A DNA stretch of 64,000 nucleotides from Shewanella surugensis (lineage in GTDB: Bacteria > Pseudomonadota > Gammaproteobacteria > Enterobacterales > Shewanellaceae): the NCBI RefSeq assembly GCF_023284005.1, contig NZ_JAKIKS010000015.1:1-64000 (forward strand). The letters are read 5' to 3'. This document shows, piece by piece, positions 1 through 9,500 of this stretch. A program made the translations under genes and the position numbers. The notes beneath the pieces are model-generated. The model saw only the letters and a list, made by a program, of their open reading frames with translations, searched no databases and had not been told where the DNA came from. Numbering within the stretch: the stretch's first letter is position 1; the number at the start of each line of letters is the position of its first letter.

Positions 1-124
1 CCATTAACGTAGCCAGTTCAGTTTCAATGGCTTGAGCTAATAACGCTTGTGCCCCTTTTTTTAATAGCTCTTCTAACGGATTGACTGGTGTCTCAATAGA
101 AATAACATTATCATTTTTAGTCAT
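1..124 (-). mobile_element. IS256-family transposase, N-terminal part (cut by window edge)
   Basis: The minus strand reads an open frame from an ATG at 124 to the window edge. Its first 41 residues contain an N-terminal PLEELLKKGAQALLAQAIE segment, the typical start of IS256-family (mutator-type) transposases. The catalytic DDE residues lie outside the window, so intactness cannot be judged. It flanks the accessory island starting at 384. I could not identify its terminal inverted repeat with confidence; the stretch around 190-240 is the likely place for it. Confidence 0.75.
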
Positions 125-383
125 TGCGATGTTCCTTTTGTTAATTGTTGATCGGCCAAGATCAATTAACAGGTTACATCGCAATGCTTTATCCTCATAC
201 ACCAGAAACGACTATAGCTCGGTAAGGTTTCGCTATGCCCAATAACAATGGATGGGCGCATAAAATAGTAGTCTAGTCCACTTTTATAATGGGCATTGTT
301 TTGATTATCATTCATATTAATTCCTTGAATGTAAACCGGTTAATTTATCACTAAAACAAGATAATCGAGTTTATTTCATGGGA

Positions 384-1190
384 TTAACAACAGCATTGCT
401 GTTGCATGGCAGAATCTTTATTATTAAACCCTGCGACATTAAGCATTAATTGGCTGATGACTTCAGGTTCAACGCCTGCTTCATCTAAGGTTTCCATATA
501 CCTATCTAAGGCATTTAATCTTAACGTATCGAAATCAAGGCCGATTTCTTCAGGGCCGAAGGAGCCACATTCAACGTTCATTTCGCCACATAAAGAGTCA
601 CAACCATTACGTATGAGGTTATAAACTTGGGGTAAGACTCTATCATTAACTTCATGCAATTTTTGATAAGTCACTTCTTTATTCAGGCTTAAATTTCTCT
701 TAAGATAAGTGATGCCTGAATCGACATGCTCTAATTCATCAGCCAAAATACGCTTGCTAACTTTTGCTGTCAGATCGTCGACTTCAGAACCCTCTCCTGA
801 CATTGTTTGATATAACACGATAGCCATACTTTCTAAGACAATTTCTTGTGCGAGAAAGCAACTCATATAGTCGTTATTATTGGCTTTTTCTTGGATAAAA
901 TTGAGTATGTTTTTCCACTCAGGCTCTATGATGCGATTGACAAAGGGGACATTGAGTTGCTTAGCTAATTTTTCTAACATGTCGGCATGCATTAATTCTT
1001 CTTGGCCTTCTTTTAATAAGGCTTTCATTTCAACTCTGTCATCAGTTAAAAGAGACATTTGTGCATAGGCTTTAGCGGCAACGATTTCACCTGCGATGGC
1101 ACTTGAAATAAGATATCCAATCAAGTGGCGATATTTTTCTTTTGATAACATTTCTTGTGATAATATTGCTGAATTCTCTTGGGTATTCAT
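384..1190 (-). CDS. Ferritin-like di-metal protein with C-terminal Cys-Cys-Cys
   Basis: A 268-residue protein with a ferritin-like four-helix pattern of metal ligands: AGEIVAAKAY near residue 35, EGQEELMHADML near 62-73, AQEIVLES near 115 and ADELEHVDSG near 150. The pattern resembles di-iron carboxylate proteins such as aldehyde-deformylating oxygenases, but the substrate is unknown. The last residues are MQQQCCC, unusual for this fold and reminiscent of the modifiable end of a TOMM or other RiPP substrate. I chose the ATG at 1190 because GGAGG lies just upstream; an in-frame ATG at 1202 overlaps that ribosome site. It is divergent from arsM and the pst genes and shares their promoter region. 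Two more Cys pairs (CDSLC and VECGS) lie in the C-terminal third. It could simply be a metal or arsenic-binding oxidase; the role is not established. Confidence 0.8.
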   Translation of the reverse strand: MNTQENSAILSQEMLSKEKYRHLIGYLISSAIAGEIVAAKAYAQMSLLTDDRVEMKALLKEGQEELMHADMLEKLAKQLNVPFVNRIIEPEWKNILNFIQEKANNNDYMSCFLAQEIVLESMAIVLYQTMSGEGSEVDDLTAKVSKRILADELEHVDSGITYLKRNLSLNKEVTYQKLHEVNDRVLPQVYNLIRNGCDSLCGEMNVECGSFGPEEIGLDFDTLRLNALDRYMETLDEAGVEPEVISQLMLNVAGFNNKDSAMQQQCCC

Positions 1191-1241
1191 TTCAACCTCC
1201 AAATGACTATCTTAAATAGATATTACGAGCTTTAGCACTTT

Positions 1242-1254
1242 GCTATTTTATAGC
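1242..1254. promoter_or_regulatory. Short dyad upstream of the ferritin-like gene
   Basis: GCTAT-TTT-ATAGC forms a 5-bp dyad 52 bp upstream of the ferritin-like gene's start. It could be an operator or part of its promoter. Such a short AT-rich dyad can occur by chance. Confidence 0.25.
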
Positions 1255-1357
1255 TTTACTAACTCAATTAATTAGCAAAGGTAAGATATGGCTAATGTAA
1301 AAGGCATGCAGTCACTATACATTAAAATAAATGTGCAATCTTGAGTTGATATTGCTT

Positions 1358-1451
1358 TAATACTCATTTTAATACTTGTCTAATACTTATCTAATACTAA
1401 ATGAGGGAGTGCAAACATAATAAATGTAAAAACTAATACTAAATTAATACC
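1358..1451. promoter_or_regulatory. Phased TAATACT repeats in the divergent promoter region
   Basis: TAATACT starts at 1358, 1370, 1381, 1392 and 1434, and TAATACC at 1445. The steps are 12, 11, 11, 42 and 11 bp, so the motifs lie roughly on one face of the helix. Direct repeats about 11 bp apart are the usual site type for PhoB/OmpR-type winged-helix regulators, although this motif is not the PhoB box. The array lies in the 595-bp gap between the divergent ferritin-like gene and arsM, so it could control both. A partial match, TAATACA, occurs at 1621. The rest of the gap is AT-rich with no gene that I can support. Confidence 0.55.
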
Positions 1452-1785
1452 AAAACGATGTGGATAATTATAAAATCATACTTTATCGATGTTTTATATA
1501 AATTGTGGATATTGGTCTCTATATATTGATTCTATTAATTATTAATGTCAGTTTTGATTGTTGAGTGATAAATGATGAGGCTTGATAATATTTTCTATAA
1601 AACTAAAATGTAATATCTGTTAATACATTGCATTTATTATTCATGAAGTATTTTTTAGTGTTTATTTAATGAGTGTTTTACAATAGATGTGAGTATATAT
1701 CAAGTGCTTATAGAGATGATTTCGTTCTCTTTATTTTATTGATATTGACATTCTTATATTGTAATAAGATTAAGGGGTTCATATT

Positions 1786-2628
1786 ATGTATGAGGAAAAG
1801 AGCGATACTCATCAAAAAATCATAAAAGAAGCTTATTCTAAAGCGGTGACCTCAGATGCTCCTTATGTTAATGGAGAACAGATCATGGCGACTGACAGCG
1901 AAGCTATTTTTGCGCTGGCGGGTTATTCTCTTGAGGGATTAGCTGAGATTGATAGTCACATTTTAGAACATAATTTTGCCTGCGGAAACCCCATTGATAT
2001 TGCTAGGATAAATCAAGGCGAGACCGTGCTGGACTTAGGTTGCGGCACCGGACTTGATGTTATCCTTGCTGCTGAGAAAGTGGGGTATTCTGGGCGAGTT
2101 ATCGGCATTGATATGACGGATGAAATGCTGACTATCGCTCAGACAAAAGTTGATAGCTTACATCTTGATAATGTTGAACTTAAAAATGCCATGATTGAAT
2201 CTATTCCATTAGAAAATAGCAGTGTCGATAAAGTGATTTCCAATTGTGTGATTAATCTTTCTTCGGATAAGCGCCAAGTGATGGATGAGGTTTATAGGGT
2301 ATTAAAGCCTGGAGGCAGTATTTCGTTTAGTGACATTGTGATTGGGGATAATATTCCTAAATGGATTTTGAAACAAGCCGCATTATACGCAACGTGTGTT
2401 TCAGGGGCTACTCAGTTAGAGAATTATTTACACATAATGAAATCAGTAGGATTTAAAAATATTAAAGTGGCTGGTTTTAAAACTTATACCAAGGAGGAAA
2501 TATTATCTGTTTTAGATTTAGAAGCGACAAAAATAAAAGAAGGAGTGGGTGAGTTCTTTTTTAATCGTATGCTAAATGCTGTGTCAGGCAGTATTCATAG
2601 TGTGCATCTCTATGCTGATAAATCATGA
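1786..2628 (+). CDS. arsM: ArsM-type As(III) S-adenosylmethionine methyltransferase
   Basis: A 280-residue class I methyltransferase. The SAM-binding motif [16 protein letters not shown] is at residues 81-96 and the acidic loop [10 protein letters not shown] follows. Three cysteines lie in the contexts typical of ArsM: ACGNP (C66), SNCVINLS (C154) and ATCVSGA (C204). In the ArsM family these bind As(III), so the catalytic set looks complete. The length matches bacterial ArsM (about 280). The start is supported by AAGGGG eight bases upstream of the ATG. It heads the series arsM-pstSCAB-arsC, which fits a route from arsenate uptake through reduction to methylation. Members of this family can act on other substrates, but the three cysteines make arsenite the best guess. 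Confidence 0.85.
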   Translation: MYEEKSDTHQKIIKEAYSKAVTSDAPYVNGEQIMATDSEAIFALAGYSLEGLAEIDSHILEHNFACGNPIDIARINQGETVLDLGCGTGLDVILAAEKVGYSGRVIGIDMTDEMLTIAQTKVDSLHLDNVELKNAMIESIPLENSSVDKVISNCVINLSSDKRQVMDEVYRVLKPGGSISFSDIVIGDNIPKWILKQAALYATCVSGATQLENYLHIMKSVGFKNIKVAGFKTYTKEEILSVLDLEATKIKEGVGEFFFNRMLNAVSGSIHSVHLYADKS

Positions 2629-2683
2629 TAAATATTGGACATTTATTAAGTTATATATTTATTTTATTAGTGTAGGAGGGATG

Positions 2684-3505
2684 ATGACAATGAAACGATT
2701 AACCTTAACTATTATAACAATGAGTTTTATTATTCTAGGTTGTCAACCGAAAGATGATAGTGCGCAAGAAAAGATTATTATTACAGGTTCGAGTACGGTC
2801 GCACCTTTGATCAGTTTGATTGCTGAGGCTTATGAAAAGCAACATCCTAATGTGTACATTGATGTGCAAACGGGAGGGTCGTCTCGTGGGATCGCAGATG
2901 CGCGTTCGGGAATGGCTGATATTGGCATGGTGTCAAGGCGGTTAAAATCAAATGAAGCTGACTTAGTGGCATACACTGTTGCTCTCGATGGTATTGCGAT
3001 GATTGTTCATAAAGATAATCCTATTTCATCTTTGAATGATCAACAAATTCAAGCTATTTACACCGATCATATTAATAACTGGTCGGATGTGGGTGGGAAC
3101 AATCAAGCCATCACTGTGATACATAAAGCGGCTGGCCGTTCGACTCAAGAGTTGTTTCTTACCTTTTTTAAATTAAATGAAAAGAGTGTGAAAGCCGATC
3201 TTATTATTGGTGATAATCAACATGCGATTTTATCTGTTATGCAATCTAGGCAAGCGGTAGCGTATGTTTCTATCGGTGCCGCTCAATTTGAAATCAATAA
3301 TGGTACGCCGATTAAGTTACTGCCTATGAATGATATTGAAGCATCAATTAGCATGCTTCAAAATCATGCTTTTCCCATTATACGAGAACTGAATTTAGTG
3401 ACTTTCGGAGAGTCTTCTTTGGCAACACAGAAATTTATTCAATTTTCCCAATCATCAATGGTTATGCCGATCATTAATGATCAATTCTTTGTTGCGGCTC
3501 ATTAA
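2684..3505 (+). CDS. pstS: PstS-like phosphate/arsenate-binding lipoprotein
   Basis: Periplasmic binding protein of the PstS family. The N-terminus is a lipoprotein signal ending in IILGC, so the mature protein is probably membrane-anchored. GSSTVAPL, TGGSSRGIADARSG and DIGMVSR match the oxyanion-binding loops. The usual GSGT loop appears instead as AGRSTQELF. GGAGG at 2675-2679 supports a start at 2684; an in-frame ATG at 2690 is the alternative. The stop overlaps the pstC start (TAATG). It sits between an arsenite methyltransferase and an arsenate reductase, so it may take up arsenate as well as, or instead of, phosphate. That selectivity is inference. Confidence 0.85.
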   Translation: MTMKRLTLTIITMSFIILGCQPKDDSAQEKIIITGSSTVAPLISLIAEAYEKQHPNVYIDVQTGGSSRGIADARSGMADIGMVSRRLKSNEADLVAYTVALDGIAMIVHKDNPISSLNDQQIQAIYTDHINNWSDVGGNNQAITVIHKAAGRSTQELFLTFFKLNEKSVKADLIIGDNQHAILSVMQSRQAVAYVSIGAAQFEINNGTPIKLLPMNDIEASISMLQNHAFPIIRELNLVTFGESSLATQKFIQFSQSSMVMPIINDQFFVAAH

Positions 3506-4353
3506 TGAAACGGCCTTGGATGTTGACATCAATCTTGAGGAGCACTGCTTGGATATCGGGCAGTGTTCTGCTTTTTATTGTTATGTTTTTGGCATGGGAA
3601 AGCGCAAAATTATTTGTCACTATTTCTCCTTCACAGCTGTTTTCTGATGAAGGGTGGTTTCCTTCTAGCCAACATTTTAATTTAGTGCCCATGCTAGTTG
3701 GGAGCTTATATACTGCATTAGGCGCTGTATTGATTGCGATCCCTTTTGGTATCGCTCTGGCTGTTTATGTTCGCTTCTACGCGCCTAAATTGTTTGCTCA
3801 TTTTTTTCGGATGGTGACCGAATTATTAACCGGTGTGCCTTCTGTTGTTTTCGGGCTGTGGGGCTTACTTGTTATTGTCCCTTTTATTAATCAAATAGCG
3901 CCTCCTGGCGCCAGCTTGTTAGCTGGGATTTTGGTTCTTGCCTTGATGATATTACCTTTGGTTGCAATAACAACGGATAGTGCATTAGAAGCGGTACCGA
4001 AAGAGTACTTCATTTCAGCTTACGCTATGGGTTTACCCCGTTACAGCATTATTCATCGCATTATTTTACCCTCTGCTTCATCAGGTATTATGTCAGGCAT
4101 TATATTGCATCTTGGACGGGCATTAGGTGAAACCATGGCGGTGTTGATGGTGTGCGGTAATGTCGTGCAAATACCGCATTCTATTTTTGATCCAGTAAGA
4201 ACTCTCACGGCAAATATTGCTTTAGAAATGTCTTACGCTATGGATGTACATCGCTCTGCATTATTTGTGAGTGGTTTTATCCTGTTATTGACGACCAGTT
4301 TTTTGGTTATTGTTGTGAGCAGATATAAGCATGAATATACAAAGAACGCATAA
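3505..4353 (+). CDS. pstC: Phosphate-type ABC transporter permease PstC
   Basis: A 282-residue inner-membrane permease with about six hydrophobic segments. It carries the TELLTGVPSVVFGLWG motif and an EAA loop (DSALEAVPKEYFISAYAMG), which docks on the ATPase. It is somewhat shorter than E. coli PstC. The start codon overlaps the pstS stop and the 3' end overlaps pstA by 23 bases, which indicates translational coupling. It should form a heterodimer with PstA. Confidence 0.9.
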   Translation: MKRPWMLTSILRSTAWISGSVLLFIVMFLAWESAKLFVTISPSQLFSDEGWFPSSQHFNLVPMLVGSLYTALGAVLIAIPFGIALAVYVRFYAPKLFAHFFRMVTELLTGVPSVVFGLWGLLVIVPFINQIAPPGASLLAGILVLALMILPLVAITTDSALEAVPKEYFISAYAMGLPRYSIIHRIILPSASSGIMSGIILHLGRALGETMAVLMVCGNVVQIPHSIFDPVRTLTANIALEMSYAMDVHRSALFVSGFILLLTTSFLVIVVSRYKHEYTKNA

Positions 4354-5185
4354 AGTCAATTGGTTAGATGTTTTTTGGACCGGCATGATTTGGTTTATGG
4401 CTGGGTTATGTCTCTTTTTACCTTTCATGCTTGTCGTGGATATTCTATATCGAGGTTTACCGTCTTTAACGCTGAATTTTTTATGGGACGATCCGATGAG
4501 TGCAGGAAGAGAAGGGGGCATTTATTCCATCATTATATCGACTTTTTGGGTTCTCTTGGTGTGTTTTTTAGTGGTCATTCCTATTGGTCTTGGTAGTGCT
4601 TTGTATTTGAGTGAATGTGTCAAGCTTAACAGTAAAAGAGGGCAGATAATCCGCTTAAGTTTGCGTATTTTATCTTCGGTACCTTCTATTGTGTTTGGGT
4701 TATTTGGTTACGCTATGTTTGCGATTTATTTAAAAATGGGATTTTCAATTTTATCCGGTGGTTTGAGTTTAGCCTGTATGGTTTTACCTTTATTTATTTT
4801 GATTTCAGAGCAAGCTTTCCAGGCTGTCCCTATTGCTTATAAACAGTCTTCACTCGCGCTTAATATTTCTCAAGGTGCTTATATGGTTAAAATATTGCTG
4901 CCGATGAGCAGTTCGGGTGTGGTGAGTGCACTGATTATTAGCATTGGCAGGGCGTTGGCTGAAACCGCTGTGTTGATCTACACGGCAGGATATGTGACGC
5001 GGATGCCGGGAACACTTTATGATTCAGGCCGGGTTTTATCTGTTCATATTTATGATTTATCGATGAATGTTATCGGTGGGCAGCAAAATGCCGCCACGAC
5101 GGCGGCTTTCTTATTAATCTTATTAATACTCTTAAATGTATTGGCAAGAAGAGTGAGTCATCGATTAACGCGATATGCAAGATAA
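4331..5185 (+). CDS. pstA: Phosphate-type ABC transporter permease PstA
   Basis: A 284-residue permease with the SSVPSIVFGLFGYAMF motif and an EAA loop (EQAFQAVPIAYKQSSLAL). The C-terminal part contains GRALAETAVLIYTAGYV, typical of PstA/PstC. It overlaps pstC at its 5' end and is followed at once by the pstB ribosome site. Together with PstC it should form the membrane channel. Confidence 0.9.
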   Translation: MNIQRTHKVNWLDVFWTGMIWFMAGLCLFLPFMLVVDILYRGLPSLTLNFLWDDPMSAGREGGIYSIIISTFWVLLVCFLVVIPIGLGSALYLSECVKLNSKRGQIIRLSLRILSSVPSIVFGLFGYAMFAIYLKMGFSILSGGLSLACMVLPLFILISEQAFQAVPIAYKQSSLALNISQGAYMVKILLPMSSSGVVSALIISIGRALAETAVLIYTAGYVTRMPGTLYDSGRVLSVHIYDLSMNVIGGQQNAATTAAFLLILLILLNVLARRVSHRLTRYAR

Positions 5186-5195
5186 GGAGTTAGTT

Positions 5196-6011
5196 ATGGG
5201 TTTTTTGTATCGAGTGACAAAGCATGATGAGCCTTTATATTGTCAGGCTCAAGCAGCAAGGGTTGACATTAACCAGTTATCGATTAAGTACAAAAACAAG
5301 CAGGCTATTAATAATGCTTCTTTGGTTGCTCAGCCTGGGCAGATCACCGCGCTTATCGGGCCTTCAGGTTGTGGGAAAAGTAGTATTTTGAGTAGTATTA
5401 ATCGCATTCACCAGTTAGTGCCTGATTGCTGTGTTGAAGGAGAGATTAAACTGGATGGCGTTAATATCAATGAGATCCCTGATAGGTTACTGCGGCAACG
5501 TATCGGTATGGTATTTCAGCAGCCTAATCCTTTTCCACTTTCCGTAGAGGAGAATATTCGATTTCCTTTACGTCAGTATGGCATCTCAAACAAGCAAGCC
5601 TTAAAGGAGAGAGTCGAGAAAGTATTGCGGGAGGTAAACCTTTGGGAGGAGGTTAAACAAGATTTAAAAGCCAGTGCTTTTTTACTTTCAGGTGGGCAGC
5701 AACAAAGATTATGTATCGCGCGTTCACTTGCTTTAGAGCCTGATATCTTATTATTAGATGAACCTTGCAGTGCACTTGATCCTATCTCAACAGCTAAAAT
5801 TGAAAGTTTATTGTTAGGGTTGAAAGACAAGATCACCATTATTATAGTGACACATAATTTGGCACAAGCTAAACGTATTGCCGATCAGATCTCTGTTTGT
5901 TGGGTGAATGATAAAGGGGGCTGTATTGTTGAAAGTGGTGGCATTGATAAAATATTTAATCATCCGACTCACCCAACAACACATTTCTTTTGTAATGGTT
6001 TACAGGGGTAG
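5196..6011 (+). CDS. pstB: Phosphate-type ABC transporter ATPase PstB
   Basis: ATP-binding subunit of the transporter. Walker A GPSGCGKSS is near residue 55, the PstB-typical QQPNPFPLSVEENIRFP near 108, the signature LSGGQQQR near 165 and Walker B LLLDEPCSALDP near 185. I chose the ATG at 5196 because AAGGAG lies six bases upstream; an in-frame ATG at 5175 overlaps the end of pstA. No phoU gene follows, whereas many pst operons end with one. arsC begins three bases after the stop. Confidence 0.92.
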   Translation: MGFLYRVTKHDEPLYCQAQAARVDINQLSIKYKNKQAINNASLVAQPGQITALIGPSGCGKSSILSSINRIHQLVPDCCVEGEIKLDGVNINEIPDRLLRQRIGMVFQQPNPFPLSVEENIRFPLRQYGISNKQALKERVEKVLREVNLWEEVKQDLKASAFLLSGGQQQRLCIARSLALEPDILLLDEPCSALDPISTAKIESLLLGLKDKITIIIVTHNLAQAKRIADQISVCWVNDKGGCIVESGGIDKIFNHPTHPTTHFFCNGLQG

Positions 6012-6014
6012 ATT

Positions 6015-6431
6015 ATGAATATTCTCGTTGTTTGTACTGGGAATGCTTGTCGTTCACAAATGCTACATGGTTTTTTAAAACAATATTTAGGTTTTAATGT
6101 GTATAGTGCCGGTATTGAAACACATGGTGTTAACCCCATAGCGATTCATGTTATGAAAGAAATAAATATTGATATATCGAGTCATACTTCTAATTTAATC
6201 CATGAATATAGTGATGTGACTTTCGATTATTTAATTACTGTGTGTGATAGGGCGAATGAATTCTGTCCTATCTTTTCTAATAATATTAAGAAAATTCATC
6301 AGAGCTTTGACGATCCGGGGTCGTGTTTAGGTACCGAGAATCAAATATTAGCGGAGTTTCGCCGAATTAGAGAGCAAATTAATCTTTTTTCAAATCAATT
6401 ACACCAAGCGTTAATGCTACCGGCTTCATAA
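6015..6431 (+). CDS. arsC: LMW-phosphatase-fold arsenate reductase, ArsC type
   Basis: A 138-residue protein of the low-molecular-weight tyrosine phosphatase fold. The P-loop VCTGNACRS gives nucleophile C7 and R13. A second pair, C77 and C84 in ITVCDRANEFCP, has the same spacing as the redox cysteines of the thioredoxin-coupled ArsC of Gram-positive plasmids, and FDDP supplies the acid. This should reduce arsenate to arsenite through a Cys relay. It is three bases downstream of pstB, so it is very probably co-transcribed with the transporter. A plain protein phosphatase would not need C77 and C84. Confidence 0.87.
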   Translation: MNILVVCTGNACRSQMLHGFLKQYLGFNVYSAGIETHGVNPIAIHVMKEINIDISSHTSNLIHEYSDVTFDYLITVCDRANEFCPIFSNNIKKIHQSFDDPGSCLGTENQILAEFRRIREQINLFSNQLHQALMLPAS

Positions 6432-6595
6432 TGTTATGTTGTGAATCCTATCGTGTTTTTATTTTTGTCTGTGGGATCCTTATTTACAAGGGTATGCTTA
6501 TGTTGTAGGGTAAAAAATCATCTTTAAAAAATAAGATAAGGGCTGAGTCTTACTTTTTCTGGCAGGGTTGTCATGATTTGAGGGGCGCGGTCAAA

Positions 6596-9500
6596 ATGAA
6601 TACGTTTGAGTCATCGATATCTTATATCCCCAAAAAATTTAAATCTGCAGATTATCAATTATTAGATAAAATTGGCCAAGGTGGATTTGGGCAAGTTTAT
6701 ACCGCTATGCAAGTGAACACTGGCCAAATCGTTGCAATAAAATTTTTGACATTAAATCCTGATTTTGATGAAGATAAACGTCATCGTTATATTGCTCGCT
6801 TTCACAGAGAGACCCAGCTAAATAGTCGACTTTCCCATCCGAATATTGTTCGCTTATTGGATAAAGGTTGTGTTGATAACGATTTGATTTATGCGGTTTT
6901 TGAATATATAGAAGGACAGTCTTTAAAAGAAATCCTACTTGAAAAAGGCGCATTAAGACCAATACAGACAGTTAATGTTATGTCTCAAGTTCTTGATTCA
7001 TTGGCTCATGCTCACGATCGTGGTGTTATCCATCGTGATCTTAAGCCGGCTAATATCATGTTGATGACATCTGATGTCAATCACCATGTCAAAATTCTCG
7101 ACTTTGGCATTGGGGCTTTAACCAATGAGGCCCGTCAGGCTGATGACCAAAGTATAACATTAACGCAAGAAACCTTAGGAACGCCTTCTTATAGTGCGCC
7201 AGAGCAATTACGGGGAGAGCCACCCACCGTTAAAAGTGATTTATATGTGTGGGGGTTGGTTTTTCTTGAATGTTTGACGGGCCAGGCTGTGATGGCTGGG
7301 TCAAATTTAGCCTCAATTTTTCACAAGCAACTCAGTCAGTCTAATGTACCGATCCCAGCAGTATTAGCGGGACATCCTGTGGTGAGCTTATTACGCCGCG
7401 TGTTGAATAAAAAAGTACAAGACAGGGCTGGGGTTGCGATTGATGTTTATCATGAATTAAATAAATTAAATTTTTCGTCTTTAGTAGGGGATTTTAATGG
7501 ATTAAATCATGACGATCGACGAGGGGAATTGACGCCGACAGTGGCACGGGTGTTTAGCAATGATGAAACGCAAATTAACCCTGATGCATTTGCTATCAGT
7601 GGATTTATTGAGCGTAAACAAATTTCAGTATTGTGTTTATCATTGAGCATTCGAGCTGTTAATGAAGGCGGAATTGACATCGATGTTATTGACGCTATTC
7701 ATCGAGATCAACAATCACAATGTAGCGATATTGCGGTGAGTTATGGTGCTTTCCATGTGGGTAGTTTAGGTGACACTCAGTTATTTTATTTTGGTTATCC
7801 AAAGGTGAGTGATAATGATAGCCGCTTATGTGCCCGGACGGCATTGGAGATAAATAGTCGATTAAATAAATGTAATGCATTATTGAAATTGAGCGTTGGA
7901 ATAGAAGTGCAAGTAAGAATGGGGATGAATACTGGTATCGTTACGCATTATCGGGATTCAGCACCTGAAGGTGACACGGCTAATCTTGCTATGGAATTAA
8001 TGCGTCATGCCCAGCCCCAGCAGATATTATGTACTCAAGCCAGTGAGCGATTATTAGAAAATCATATCGAGTTTACCGCGTGTGCAATAACAGATAATCA
8101 TTGTTTCATAAAAAGTTTACTGCTTTATCAATTTGTTGGTGAACGAAAAGTCGAAGCGTTTTGCTTTTTACGTGTTAACCGTACTCATCATGATTTTATC
8201 GGACGCAGTCAAGAACTCGAGCATTTGTTAGCTTTGCTAAAGCAGAATGAAAATAATGGCGCTTTTGTGTTTGGTGAAGCGGGTATGGGGAAATCTCGGC
8301 TCATATTTGAATTTAGACAACGTGCAAAAGGGCATCTTCACTTAATCGCTCAGTGTTTACCAGAACACCAGTTCAATGCTTTATACCCTATTCTGTCTTT
8401 ACTTAAAGATCTGTACTCAGTGGAAGATTCATCTTCGAATACACTCATTGAGCACTTTACTTTGATATTAAATAAACACAGTAATATTGATACAGAGCAG
8501 GGAGTATCGGTGTTGTGTATATGGTTAAATTTACCTTTGCCTGAAGATATATCAATGATGGCCTTGATACTCGAACAGCAGAAAAAAATACTCTTTGAAG
8601 TGTTGGTTATATTGTTATTTATAACGGATGAAGACAGCGATAAAAAAAATGTGTTGTTTGTATTTGAAGATTTACATTGGATTGATCCCACCAGTTTAGA
8701 ATTTGTTTGTTTTTTACTTCATCATTCACTGTTTAAGTGTGGAAAAGTGACGCTAGTCATGACCTCTAGAGTAGCCTTACCTCAACTATTGAAGGGGTTA
8801 ATGATCACGCCTGTGAAGTTAATGGGATTAGCGCAAGTACAAACGTATCAAATCATTAAAAATATGTTTGAGCATCAAAATGTTGCATTGAGAGTATTAG
8901 AGTTAGTGTGTACTCGCACCGATGGTATTCCTTTATTTATAGAAGAGCTGGTAAATATGCTGCGCTATAGAAATTGGGTACAAGTGCTAAATGGTCAGGT
9001 TGATTTTGTCAGTGAAGCGGTCTTACTAGAGATCCCCAATACGTTACTTGATTCCTTACAACAAAAATTAGATGCCTTAGTTTATGCAAAAGAAACGGTG
9101 CAATTGGCGGCGTGTATTGGTCGAGAGTTTGATTATCAATTATTAGTTTCGACGTCTAATCGCACCGAAGAAAAAGTGCAGAATGATATTGTTGAGCTGC
9201 TTAGTCATGAATTGGTCTATCAACTTAGGCAAGTCAAAGGAGATCGTTATATTTTTAAACATGCATTAGTCAGAGAGGCGGCTTATGCCAACATTGAAAG
9301 TCGAAATAGAAAACTTTTTCACGGTTTAATTGCACATGAATTAGAACAGAGAGATGAACATAATGTCATGGAAGTGGCGCTTCATTTTTCTTATGCGGAG
9401 CACTTTACTCAGGCGACTCGTCAGGGGATCGTCGCGGTGACACAGCTTGCAACCGCTGGCGCGAATGCCGAAGTATTGAGCTTCGGGGAACGGTTATTGC

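Noticed and set aside
1745..1770. TTGACA followed by TAAGAT as a promoter for arsM
   Set aside because: The spacer is only 14 bp, and the transcript would begin at the ribosome site itself. The true promoter is more likely further upstream.
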